Shown: positions 37,878 to 46,231 of the stretch, in pieces
Layout: the number at the start of each line of letters is the position of its first letter
Position numbering within the stretch: the first letter of the stretch is position 1
NCBI GenBank assembly: GCA_024235175.1
Contig: JACKMX010000004.1
Coordinates: 754,170-818,169 of the forward strand
Reading direction: 5' to 3'
Source: Chromatiaceae bacterium
Lineage (GTDB): Bacteria; Pseudomonadota; Gammaproteobacteria; Chromatiales; Chromatiaceae
DNA length: 64,000 bases
The notes under the pieces: generated by a model
What the model was told of the DNA's origin: nothing
The model's input: only the letters and a program-made list of their open reading frames with translations
Database searches by the model: none
Program-made: the position numbers and the translations under genes

Positions 37878-39749
37878 TCAGACTATCAGATCGAGTGCGG
37901 GGCCTGCATCCACCAGCAGCGTAATGGTGGTTCCACTCGAAATTCCATCCAGATGGGCGATTGCGTCGGCGGAGAAATTGCCATTGCCGGAAACATCGAG
38001 CCGCAGATCGCCGTTGCTGTCGACCTGCACATGGGAGCCCAGATTGGCCGGGGTTATGCTGATTCCGGAGAGCAGGTCGGAAATATCGAGCACATCCTCA
38101 CCCTGCTGATAGTCCAAAACCGTGTCGCTGCCGCTCTCTCCGGTCTTGAAAATGTAGATGTCGCTACCGGAACCGCCGTTGAGTATGTCGCTGCCGGAAC
38201 CACCACTGAGCAGATCATTGCCGTCTCCACCCAGCAGCGTGTCGTTGCCACCCTCCCCCTGCAACAGGGAACCCGCACCATCCCGGCCCACCAGAATCTC
38301 ATTGGCGGAGGTTCCGGTAAGGGTGGCGCTGTCGGCCAGTCTTATGGTTGCTGTGGCGCTGTCACTGCCAGATATGCCATCTTCGATGGTGTAATCGAAC
38401 GCGCTGTCGTCGAATTGGGGATTCTCGATCGAGATCCAGAGCTTGTAATCGCCGTTATCCGAAAAGATCCCGACCGGTGAGTTGTTCCAGGCCGATGCCT
38501 TTATGTAGTAGGTACCATCCTGCTGTACCGTGTACTCCAGATAAGAGTCAAGGGAGTTGCCATGGTAGCCGCTCCGGACCGATCCGGCACCACCGGAATT
38601 TTGCGTATCCGCAAGCGCATCATCGTTCTGTGCCAACCTGATGGTGCCGCTGCTGTCGTACAGTTCGAGGAACATATCCACATCATTGTCATCTGTCCCC
38701 ACATCCCGATCGCCGTCGTCTCCCTCATCGATATCCAGAATGATGGTCTCACCGGCCCGGAGTTCCACCTTGATCCAATCCTGGTCACGGGTTACACCCC
38801 CACCCTGCTGCTGGGGAGTATCTATGATGCTCGCCTGAAACAGTGCGCTGTTCAAGGTACCATCCTGATACTTGATGGAACTCATATCGGCGGCACCCGG
38901 TTTCCCAAAATCACTGCGCAGAAACTCCACCGCGGACTGCGGCGTGTTGTTGTTACTGGTGCTGCTTTCGGCGGCTTCACTCTTTTTTGCCGCACTGGAA
39001 CCAAACACGCCATCCGGCACAAACGCCACGTTGTCGGCACTCCAGGTGACGCTGCCCAACTGAGGATTGTGAGCCGAAATCAGACTCAGCGGATCCCCAT
39101 CCGGATCGCTGTCGTTCCTCATCAGCGCAGTTGCCGGAATGGAGATGGTGGAGCCATCGACAATATTGGAGAGCACCAGGTCATTCACCGCGACCGGCGG
39201 ATCATTTACAACGATCGGTGACGTATCGGTCTGCTGTGCGGTAAACCCAGCCTGACGCGGCAGCGTCGGGGTGTTCGACAGGACCAGACCTTCCGTCTCA
39301 AAACCGCTCTCCGGTGTGACCTGCAATCCGGTTCGTTCGATGATCGGTGGCGGATTTACCTCGGAGGAGAGGTCTTCTCCGCCCCCACCACCGCCCGCTG
39401 CCGGCGCGCCGAGTATCGCTGCCGGATCAGCACCGGCCAGAATCGCCCGCTGCGCTGCCTCGACAGCGCTGACTAGCTCTGCCCTGTCCACCTCGGCGGG
39501 TCCGTATAGATCACTGTCGAGCACGGCCTCCGAGTTGCGTCCGAGATCAACCCGCCCGCCGTTGCTGAATTCGATGGAGATTCCGCTGAGATCGGCCGTG
39601 ACGATCAGTTCGTTGGCGAATACCCGGTCTCCCAGGTGAAGAATACGCTCGGCGCCATTGCCGGCGACGGCCTTGACTGTACCGAAAATCGCGCTGACGA
39701 TACCGACCGCACCGGCGCCAGCTTCAAGCGGGGAAATTTTTGCTGCCAT
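37878..39749 (-). CDS. Small LapA-like RTX adhesin with retention module
   Basis: 623 residues. The N-terminus is the type I retention module (GIVSAIFGTVKAVAGNG near 16-32, then LGDRVFANELIVTADLSGIS, and RVDLGRNSEAVLDSDLY). A PAAG motif at 116-119 is where LapG-type proteases cut. A cadherin-like segment lies near 185-260. A Ca-binding pre-peptidase-like domain, DWIKVELRAGETIILDIDEG near 326-345, has many Asp. RTX nonapeptides (GGNDTLLGGDGNDLLSGGSG near 510-530) and a C-terminal secretion signal follow. It lacks the giant repeat region of LapA. The exporter genes flank it. LapD and LapG are not in the window. Confidence 0.85.
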   Translation of the reverse strand: MAAKISPLEAGAGAVGIVSAIFGTVKAVAGNGAERILHLGDRVFANELIVTADLSGISIEFSNGGRVDLGRNSEAVLDSDLYGPAEVDRAELVSAVEAAQRAILAGADPAAILGAPAAGGGGGGEDLSSEVNPPPIIERTGLQVTPESGFETEGLVLSNTPTLPRQAGFTAQQTDTSPIVVNDPPVAVNDLVLSNIVDGSTISIPATALMRNDSDPDGDPLSLISAHNPQLGSVTWSADNVAFVPDGVFGSSAAKKSEAAESSTSNNNTPQSAVEFLRSDFGKPGAADMSSIKYQDGTLNSALFQASIIDTPQQQGGGVTRDQDWIKVELRAGETIILDIDEGDDGDRDVGTDDNDVDMFLELYDSSGTIRLAQNDDALADTQNSGGAGSVRSGYHGNSLDSYLEYTVQQDGTYYIKASAWNNSPVGIFSDNGDYKLWISIENPQFDDSAFDYTIEDGISGSDSATATIRLADSATLTGTSANEILVGRDGAGSLLQGEGGNDTLLGGDGNDLLSGGSGSDILNGGSGSDIYIFKTGESGSDTVLDYQQGEDVLDISDLLSGISITPANLGSHVQVDSNGDLRLDVSGNGNFSADAIAHLDGISSGTTITLLVDAGPALDLIV

Positions 39750-39830
39750 GATCGCCTCTCATCAAACCGTACCAAAACCACCGGTTGTTGCCACATGTAG
39801 CGAGAGTTTGCCGCATCAAGTGGATTGTTT

Positions 39831-40517
39831 CTATTGTACTTTGGTACCAGTTGCCTTCATCTGGACAGTATCGTTGGGCCATGATCTTGCCAGCAGACCA
39901 AGCTGAAGACGGTCCCGTGTATCCGTTTTTCCAAAAATTGCGCTCATATGAGCTTTCACCGTCCTTTCGGTAATACCGAGAGCACGGGCCACTCCCTTAT
40001 TGGAAGCACCATTCGCCACCAGCCGGGCCACTTCCCGCTCGCGCAGGGTGAGTGAGGCGTAACTTGCTTTGGCTTTGGTTTCTGTTTCGATTTCGGTTGC
40101 CGGCACAATCTTTTCCCGGTTTCGCAGCAGATGATCCACCAGACTGCGCCCCAGCCAGACCTCGCCCATTGCCACCAGTTCCACCGCCCTGTGCAGCAGA
40201 GCCGGCTGGATATACCGGTTGCTGTATCCACGGCCACCGGCGCCGAGCAAGGCCAGGCCTTCGGCAGCTTCGGGACGTGCTGAGAAGAACATGAACGAGG
40301 TTTCCGGCCAGCGGCTGCACAACTCACCGGCGGCTCCCCCGGCATCTGCAATTCCGGGTGCCTCCAGATCGATAAGCGCGATACCGGGCGCAGCGTCTCC
40401 GCCGCGGCTGTCGATTTCCGCTGCGTCCCGGATGCAGCAGACACTGTCCAGCGCCTCTATCCCTTCCAGCCAGCGGCGGGTAAGGTTTGGATCGGCGCAG
40501 CAGACCAGAATAGTCAC
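39831..40517 (-). CDS. LuxR/NarL-type response regulator in the adhesin locus
   Basis: 228 residues. The N-terminal receiver-like domain has an acidic residue in VCCADPN near 5-11 and a possible phosphoacceptor in GIALIDLEAPG near 45-55. The usual conserved Lys is replaced (GGRGYSNRYIQPALL near 92-106), so phosphorylation control may be altered. The C-terminal helix-turn-helix is standard (LTLREREVARLVANG, NKGVARALGITERTVKAHMS). It lies between the membrane-fusion and adhesin genes on the same strand, so it likely controls this locus. No partner kinase is adjacent. Confidence 0.88.
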   Translation of the reverse strand: MTILVCCADPNLTRRWLEGIEALDSVCCIRDAAEIDSRGGDAAPGIALIDLEAPGIADAGGAAGELCSRWPETSFMFFSARPEAAEGLALLGAGGRGYSNRYIQPALLHRAVELVAMGEVWLGRSLVDHLLRNREKIVPATEIETETKAKASYASLTLREREVARLVANGASNKGVARALGITERTVKAHMSAIFGKTDTRDRLQLGLLARSWPNDTVQMKATGTKVQ

Positions 40518-40523
40518 TGTTTT

Positions 40524-41897
40524 CTACCTTTCGCGCATGGCCCTTTCCCTGGCCCTGAACACCGGCTTGAGAAGATAGTCCATCACCGTCTTTTTACCGG
40601 TGATGATATCCACCTCGGCCAGCATACCGGAGATAGTCTGCAAACTTCCGTCATTCTCCCCGAGGTGATTTTTTTTTGTCCTGACCCGCACCAGGTAGTA
40701 GCTTTCATCATCTGCTTTCTGCTGAATCGTATCGGCGCTGATATGCTCGAGTTCTCCCTCCAGGCCCCCATATATTGCGAAATCATACGCGGTGAGCTTG
40801 ACAATGGCCCGCTGCCCGGGATGCAGAAAGGCAATATCTTTCGGTCGGATTCGCGCCTCAACCAGCAGAAAATCCTCCAGCGGGACTATCTCCATCAGTC
40901 GCATGCCGGGCTGAATCACGCCGCCTATGGTGTTAACCAGGATCTGCTTGACCGTGCCCCTGACCGGCGAGCGCACCACTGTCCGTTCAACCCTGTCCTC
41001 CAGCGCAACCTTGCTTTCGGAGAGGCGCGAGAGCTCGGCATTGATATCGTTCAACTGCGCATGCGCTTCGTTGCGAAACTGCAGATCCACCTCAGCGATG
41101 CGCTTCTCCGCCTCCGCCAACCTGGATCTGGCTCGGGGGATGGCAAGCCGGGTGCTCTCCTGCTCCCCGGCCAGCTCATTCACCTGGCGCTCCAGCCGCA
41201 ACACCTCAACTTCGGAGATGGCGCCTGTGGCAACCAGTGGACGGGTCATATTCAACTCCCTGCGCGAAAGCGCAAGGCTTTTGGCTGCCCGCTGCTGCTT
41301 GGATTCCAGCTCCCTAATCTCATGTTCGATCTGGTTTTTACGATCGACCTGAATATTCCTGTTGGTCTTCAGCTCGTCTTGCCGGTTTTGGTAGAGCAGC
41401 AACTCCTGCGCCACCAGCTCCGGATAATCAGTGCGCAAAGACTCAGGCGCCGCGAAAGCCTCGCCGGAAGATTCGGCCTGGAGCCTGACCGCTTTTGCGC
41501 GCAGCGAGATCGTCTGCTGCTGGGATTCGCGCAGCGAAGAGGAGAAGCCGGTATCATCGATCTGCAGCAGCGGCTGGCCCTTCTCGACCAGATCCCCCTC
41601 TTCCACCATCAATGCGCTGAGGATACCGCCCTCGAGGTTCTGCACCTCCTGAATGTGGCGCGAGGGGATCACCTGTCCGCTTCCGGTGGTCACTTCGTCG
41701 AGTTCGGCCCAGCTTGCCCAGCCGATGGCTGCGCAGACAAAAAACAGAGTCAGCCAGAGTATCAATCGTCCACCGCGTGGAGTCTGCAGCAACAGTGCCG
41801 CACGGGCGTCGGAGAGATAGTCAGCGTCTTCCCGAACCGCTAATCGCGCCTGCGTCTGCAGCGCAACTGCCGCGACTGAATCACTGCCCTGTTTCAT
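40524..41897 (-). CDS. HlyD-family membrane fusion protein
   Basis: 457 residues. One N-terminal membrane helix (LILWLTLFFVCAAIGWASWA near 45-64) is followed by the lipoyl half-motif IQEVQNLEGGILSALMVEEG near 82-101, a long coiled-coil region (about 130-300) and the second half EDRVERTVVRSPVRGTVKQI near 305-325. The C-terminus has IVPLEDFLLVEARIRPKDIA near 340-360. It links the inner-membrane ABC exporter to the TolC-like channel. Its start overlaps the ABC gene stop by 4 bases. Confidence 0.93.
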   Translation of the reverse strand: MKQGSDSVAAVALQTQARLAVREDADYLSDARAALLLQTPRGGRLILWLTLFFVCAAIGWASWAELDEVTTGSGQVIPSRHIQEVQNLEGGILSALMVEEGDLVEKGQPLLQIDDTGFSSSLRESQQQTISLRAKAVRLQAESSGEAFAAPESLRTDYPELVAQELLLYQNRQDELKTNRNIQVDRKNQIEHEIRELESKQQRAAKSLALSRRELNMTRPLVATGAISEVEVLRLERQVNELAGEQESTRLAIPRARSRLAEAEKRIAEVDLQFRNEAHAQLNDINAELSRLSESKVALEDRVERTVVRSPVRGTVKQILVNTIGGVIQPGMRLMEIVPLEDFLLVEARIRPKDIAFLHPGQRAIVKLTAYDFAIYGGLEGELEHISADTIQQKADDESYYLVRVRTKKNHLGENDGSLQTISGMLAEVDIITGKKTVMDYLLKPVFRARERAMRER

Positions 41898-44080
41898 TGG
41901 GGCCTGCCTCCGACGCCTCTTAGCTTGCCCTGGCGCAGCGCCTCCAACACCTCCTGCTTTGGGCCATCCGCGACAACTTTCCCAGACTCAAGCACGATCA
42001 GCCGATCGACCAGATCCAGCAGTGATGCGCGATGCGTCACCAACAACAGGGTTTTGCCCTCGATATCGGCGGCAAGCTTACGCTTCAACAACTCTTCGGT
42101 ACCGTTGTCCATTGAGTTGCTCGGCTCGTCCAACAGCAGGAACCGGGGATTTCCCAGCAGCGCCCGCGCCAGCGCGACGCTCTGCCGCTGGCCCCCGGAA
42201 AGGTGCTCACCGCGCTCGCCCACCTGCATATCAAAGCCGTGGGGGTGGTGCGCGACAAACTCGTTGACCCCGGCAATTTCCGCTGCCCGAAGAACTTCTG
42301 CATCGGCCGTGTGGGGCGCACCAAGCACGATATTCTCGCGCACGCTGCCGTAGAAGAGGAACAGATCCTGGGGAACGTAGCCGATAACCGCACGCAGATC
42401 CGCTGGGTCGATCTGGCGGATATCGGTGCCGCCAAGCCGCACCGCACCCGCGCCGGGTGTATACAGCCCCTGAACCAGCTTTTCCAGGGTGCTCTTGCCC
42501 GATCCGACCCGTCCGATTACCGCAACGCGCTCTCCCTGACGCAACCGAAAGGAGACATCGGATAACGCCTGTTGATCTTCTCCGGGATAGGAGAAGCTGA
42601 CGTGCTCGAATTCCAGATCGCCGCAGAGATCTTCACGGCTCACGAATGCTCTCTCCTGATCCCGCTCCACCGGCAGCGACATCACCCGATCGAGACTCTC
42701 CAGTGCGGTCCTGGCCTGGAGGTAACGTACCGACAGGTTTGCAACCTGGGATATCGGCGCCATTGCGCGTCCGGTCAGAATTACCGCTGCAATCAATCCG
42801 CCCATGCTGAGATCCCCCTCAGCAATCAGATGAACACCCCACACCACCACCGAGACCTGAGCGAACTGCTGAAAAAAAACCGCTACATTGACGGCCGATG
42901 AAGAGATCAACCGCGACCTCACCCCCCATTGGGCGATATGGCCGGTGAGCTGCTCCCATTTCCGCTGCAATGCACTCTCGGCCCCGAGGTGGCGAATAGT
43001 TTCAAGCCCGGTCAGAGACTCCACCAGCATGGCTCCCTTCTGGGCCGATGCGCGAAAAGTTGACTCCACCGCCTTGCGCAGCGCTCCCTGAATAAGCAGT
43101 GCATAGAGCATGACCAGCGGGATAGAGATCGCCGGCACAATAACCAGCGGCCCACCCAGGTAGCCGATCACCAACAGAAAAACAGCAATAAAGGGGAGAT
43201 CGACCAGTCCGGTGATGGTAGCCGAAGTGATGAACTCCCGGATGCTTTCAAACTCGCGCAGATTGTTGGCGAAGGCCCCCACGGATGGCGGGCGCACCTC
43301 CATCCGTATACCCATGATCCTCTCAAAAATCGCCGACGAGAGCAGTATGTCGGACTTCTTGCCTGCAACATCGATGAAATAGCCCCGCAGCATGCGCATC
43401 AGCAGATCGAAACAGTAGACCAGAAGAACGCCTGCAGTCAGTACCCAGAGCGTCTCCAGCGCATTGTTGGGCACCACCCGGTCGTACACATTCATGATGA
43501 ACAGTGGCGTTGCCAGGGCAAACAGATTGATCAGTAATGAAGCAATCAGCACGTCGCGATAGATGCGCCAGGAGTTGAACAGGGTGCCCCAGAACCAATG
43601 ACGGGAGTGCACCTTTAACAGTGAGGGCGCCCGCTTGTCGAATTGATGCCGTGGCCGGGCGAATATCGCATATCCGGAATAATCCCGGGCCAGTTGTTGC
43701 AACGGGATTTGGGTCTCGCCGGCACCACTCTCCGGCTGAATAACCGATGCGCTGTCGCCGCCCGGATCCATTCGTGTGAGGATGCAGGCTTGCCGCCCCT
43801 TCAGCAGCAGCACCGCAGGCAGCACCAGGGGGGAGATCCCGGTCAACGGCCGTCGCACCACACGCGCCGAAAGTCCACCCCGCTGCGCGGCACGCACAAA
43901 AAGCGCCGGTGTCAGACGGCCATCCTCAAGCGGCAGTCCGGCACGCAACGCTGCGGGTGAGAGTGATCTCCCCTCCATCCTTATCAACAGGACCAGGCAA
44001 TCGAGCAGTGGATCGTCAAAACTGGAGCGGCCGTCGGGCAGGTTCCAGCCCTCTATTTCCTGAGCGGTGTCAGCATCCAT
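41894..44080 (-). CDS. Type I secretion ABC transporter (LapB-like)
   Basis: 728 residues. The N-terminal C39-like domain (DPLLDCLVLLIRMEGRSLSP near 23-42) lacks a recognisable full protease motif and is likely non-cleaving. A six-helix membrane domain spans about 160-440 (NSWRIYRDVLIASLLINLFA, FIAVFLLVIGYLGGPLVIVP). The ATPase has Walker A GRVGSGKST near 516, signature HLSGGQRQSVALARALL near 622-638 and Walker B FLLLDEPSNSMD near 643-654. It exports the adhesin. It is the first gene of the minus-strand locus. Confidence 0.93.
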   Translation of the reverse strand: MDADTAQEIEGWNLPDGRSSFDDPLLDCLVLLIRMEGRSLSPAALRAGLPLEDGRLTPALFVRAAQRGGLSARVVRRPLTGISPLVLPAVLLLKGRQACILTRMDPGGDSASVIQPESGAGETQIPLQQLARDYSGYAIFARPRHQFDKRAPSLLKVHSRHWFWGTLFNSWRIYRDVLIASLLINLFALATPLFIMNVYDRVVPNNALETLWVLTAGVLLVYCFDLLMRMLRGYFIDVAGKKSDILLSSAIFERIMGIRMEVRPPSVGAFANNLREFESIREFITSATITGLVDLPFIAVFLLVIGYLGGPLVIVPAISIPLVMLYALLIQGALRKAVESTFRASAQKGAMLVESLTGLETIRHLGAESALQRKWEQLTGHIAQWGVRSRLISSSAVNVAVFFQQFAQVSVVVWGVHLIAEGDLSMGGLIAAVILTGRAMAPISQVANLSVRYLQARTALESLDRVMSLPVERDQERAFVSREDLCGDLEFEHVSFSYPGEDQQALSDVSFRLRQGERVAVIGRVGSGKSTLEKLVQGLYTPGAGAVRLGGTDIRQIDPADLRAVIGYVPQDLFLFYGSVRENIVLGAPHTADAEVLRAAEIAGVNEFVAHHPHGFDMQVGERGEHLSGGQRQSVALARALLGNPRFLLLDEPSNSMDNGTEELLKRKLAADIEGKTLLLVTHRASLLDLVDRLIVLESGKVVADGPKQEVLEALRQGKLRGVGGRPQ

Positions 44081-44167
44081 TGGGGTCTATCTGCAGCAGG
44101 TTAGTTTTTCGTGACAAAACAATCTACACTCTCTTTCGCCTTAACAACCACCGCATGAGGTGGAGCC

Positions 44168-44506
44168 ATGCTCTATGTCCAACGCGACGGGGACGGTGCA
44201 ATCATCGCCATCTTCAATGCACCCAACGACCATGCCAATGAATCCATAGCCGCCCACAGTGAGGAGTTGAACCACTTTCTGCAGAGTTCCGCCGATCCCG
44301 CATCGGCGCAGACGTTCCTGGCAAGTTCGGATAGTGAACTGGTGCGGGTTCTGGAGGATCTGATCGAGTTGTTGATCGAAAAAAAACTGGTCATGGTGAC
44401 AGATCTTCCGGCCGTCGCACGCCGCAAACTGCTCTCCCGCAAACGTGCCCGCGACTCAGCCAATCCCGGCAGCTCGATTCTGGTTGACGCAGATATACCG
44501 CTCTAA
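44168..44506 (+). CDS. Conserved small protein of unknown function
   Basis: 112 residues, beginning MLYVQRDGDGAIIAIFNAPN with a beta-hairpin-like start. A helical FLASSDSELVRVLEDLIELL segment (near 57-76), TDLPAVARRKLLSRKRARDS (near 79-98) and an acidic end follow. Similar short proteins are often labelled 'tryptophan synthase subunit beta-like', a name without real support. It is divergent from the ABC exporter gene and about 100 bases from the convergent DUF1015 gene. I assign no function. Confidence 0.75.
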   Translation: MLYVQRDGDGAIIAIFNAPNDHANESIAAHSEELNHFLQSSADPASAQTFLASSDSELVRVLEDLIELLIEKKLVMVTDLPAVARRKLLSRKRARDSANPGSSILVDADIPL

Positions 44507-44608
44507 AACCGTAAACCGAATATCGGCATTCCCCCCGGCAAGCTTGAGATTAAGAGCCTGTCGGGCCTAAGGCTGGCATTCGCCCTGTCTCAGGCGATGC
44601 CCTCCGTT

Positions 44609-45844
44609 TCAGAGCATATGGCTCACCAGCCCATCAGCCAGTTTCGGCTCGAACCAGGTGGATTTGGGCGGCATTATCTCACCCGCGTCTGCCACAGCCA
44701 TCAATGCTTCCATATCTGTCGGCCGTATGGCAAAAGCGATGGCCATTTCACCGCTGTCCACCCGTGCCTCCAGCCCTTCGAGTCCGCGGATACCGCCAAC
44801 GAAATCGATCCGGTTATCGGTTCGCTGATCGGCGATTCCCAGGATCGGCCGCAACAATTCGTTTGCCAGGATACTGACATCCAGCCGCTCAACCGGATCA
44901 TCCCGCGGAATCCGGTCTGCTTCAACTGTCAGACGGTACCAGCGGCCCTGCAGATACATACCAAACTCGCCATGGGCGGAGGGCCTGACAGGAGCAGAGC
45001 TGGGATCGATCGAGAAACGCCCGCTTATGCTCTCCAGCAGCTGCTGCCTGTCAAGCCCGTTCAAATCCCGCACCACACGGTTGTAATCGAGTATCTGCAC
45101 CTGGTCGTGAGGAAAAATCACGGAAAGAAAATAGTCATGTGCCGCCTCTCCCGGCAAGCCTGCATCGTCACCAGCCGCTGCGGCAACCCGCGATGCAGCC
45201 GCCGAGCGGTGATGCCCATCTGCCACATAGAGCGAGGGCATGGCATCGAACCACTGCATCAGCTGCGCTATAACCCCACCGTCATCCAGCACCCAAAGTT
45301 GATGGCGCACGCCATCAGCGGCCGTGATATCGACCGCTGGCGGTTTGCCGGCCGCGCGGGCCAGACAGGCATCCACATCCGGGTGGCTACGGTACACCAG
45401 AAAGACCGGCCCGGTCTGCGCCGCCAGCGCCTCGATCTGCCGCACCCGGTCGTCCTCTTTGTTCGGGCGGGTGAACTCGTGCTTTCTGATTCGATTCTGA
45501 TCGTACGCCGCTACAGATGCGGCAGCGACAACTCCGGTCTGGGTATGCTTGCCCATGGTCAGGCGATAAACGTAGAAACAGGCGCTGTTATCCTGCACCA
45601 GAACACCCTCCCGGCGCATCCGCGCAAGGTTCTCCGCCGCTTTCGCGTAAACCTCGGGCGCATAAGGGTCAACACCTTCCGGAAGATCGACCTCGGGGCG
45701 GGAAATATGCAAAAAACTCCAGGGCCTTCCCTGCACCATCTGCCGCGCTTCGGATGCGTTCATGACATCATAGGGGGGCGCAGCAACATCTGCTGCTCTG
45801 CCCGGAGCCGGGCGCAACCCCGGAAAAGGCTTGATCAATGGCAT
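44609..45844 (-). CDS. DUF1015-family protein
   Basis: 411 residues with the DUF1015 pattern: an N-terminal KPFPGLRPAPGRAADVAAPP then YDVMN, YRLTMGKHTQTGVVAAASVA near 91-110, RKHEFTRPNKEDDRVRQIEA near 119-138, and LYVADGHHRSAAASRV near 207-222. The DGHHR motif is diagnostic. The family is cytoplasmic, of unknown biochemical role, and sometimes sits near serine or phosphonate genes. The neighbours here give no pathway. Confidence 0.88.
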   Translation of the reverse strand: MPLIKPFPGLRPAPGRAADVAAPPYDVMNASEARQMVQGRPWSFLHISRPEVDLPEGVDPYAPEVYAKAAENLARMRREGVLVQDNSACFYVYRLTMGKHTQTGVVAAASVAAYDQNRIRKHEFTRPNKEDDRVRQIEALAAQTGPVFLVYRSHPDVDACLARAAGKPPAVDITAADGVRHQLWVLDDGGVIAQLMQWFDAMPSLYVADGHHRSAAASRVAAAAGDDAGLPGEAAHDYFLSVIFPHDQVQILDYNRVVRDLNGLDRQQLLESISGRFSIDPSSAPVRPSAHGEFGMYLQGRWYRLTVEADRIPRDDPVERLDVSILANELLRPILGIADQRTDNRIDFVGGIRGLEGLEARVDSGEMAIAFAIRPTDMEALMAVADAGEIMPPKSTWFEPKLADGLVSHML

Positions 45845-46231
45845 TACTGCTCCTTATATCAGTCTCTGACACGCACGCGAGAGCGTGCATACATCGTCAC
45901 TATCGGCATTCTTCCAAATAGGGAAAATCTTGTACAGGGTTATTAGGGCCCAGGCCCTGGGCCCAACGCCCCCAACCTGGCCAGCAAGTTTCCCATCAGC
46001 CCGAAATCGGCTACATTGAGAGTAGTTAAGGGAATACAGATCAGGTCAGAATATTCGCTCTTTTACTGTGTGACCATTCAGTCAGACTATCGCCAATCAG
46101 GGAAATTCCTGGAAACCGGAGGAAGCGGATAGCGCGTGTTTTTCATTTATAAAAGATTTCTCAGCTCCTGTTGCCCACCAGGATCGGCCGCCCGCAGAGC
46201 GACCGTTACTGAACCTGAGCCTGGATGGCGC
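45845..46231. other. Divergent intergenic region with palindrome (repeat copy 3)
   Basis: The 387 bases between the DUF1015 gene and the sensor kinase hold a compact palindrome GGGCCCAGGCCCTGGGCCC at 45946-45964, a short relative of the GGGCC-rich repeats elsewhere. A possible ribosome site GGAGG (46118-46122) precedes a GTG at 46136 that could start the kinase 32 codons earlier. No other gene is seen. Confidence 0.5.

Noticed and set aside
44597..45946. 449-codon open frame antisense to the DUF1015 gene
   Set aside because: No domain, and the minus-strand protein has the diagnostic DGHHR motif.
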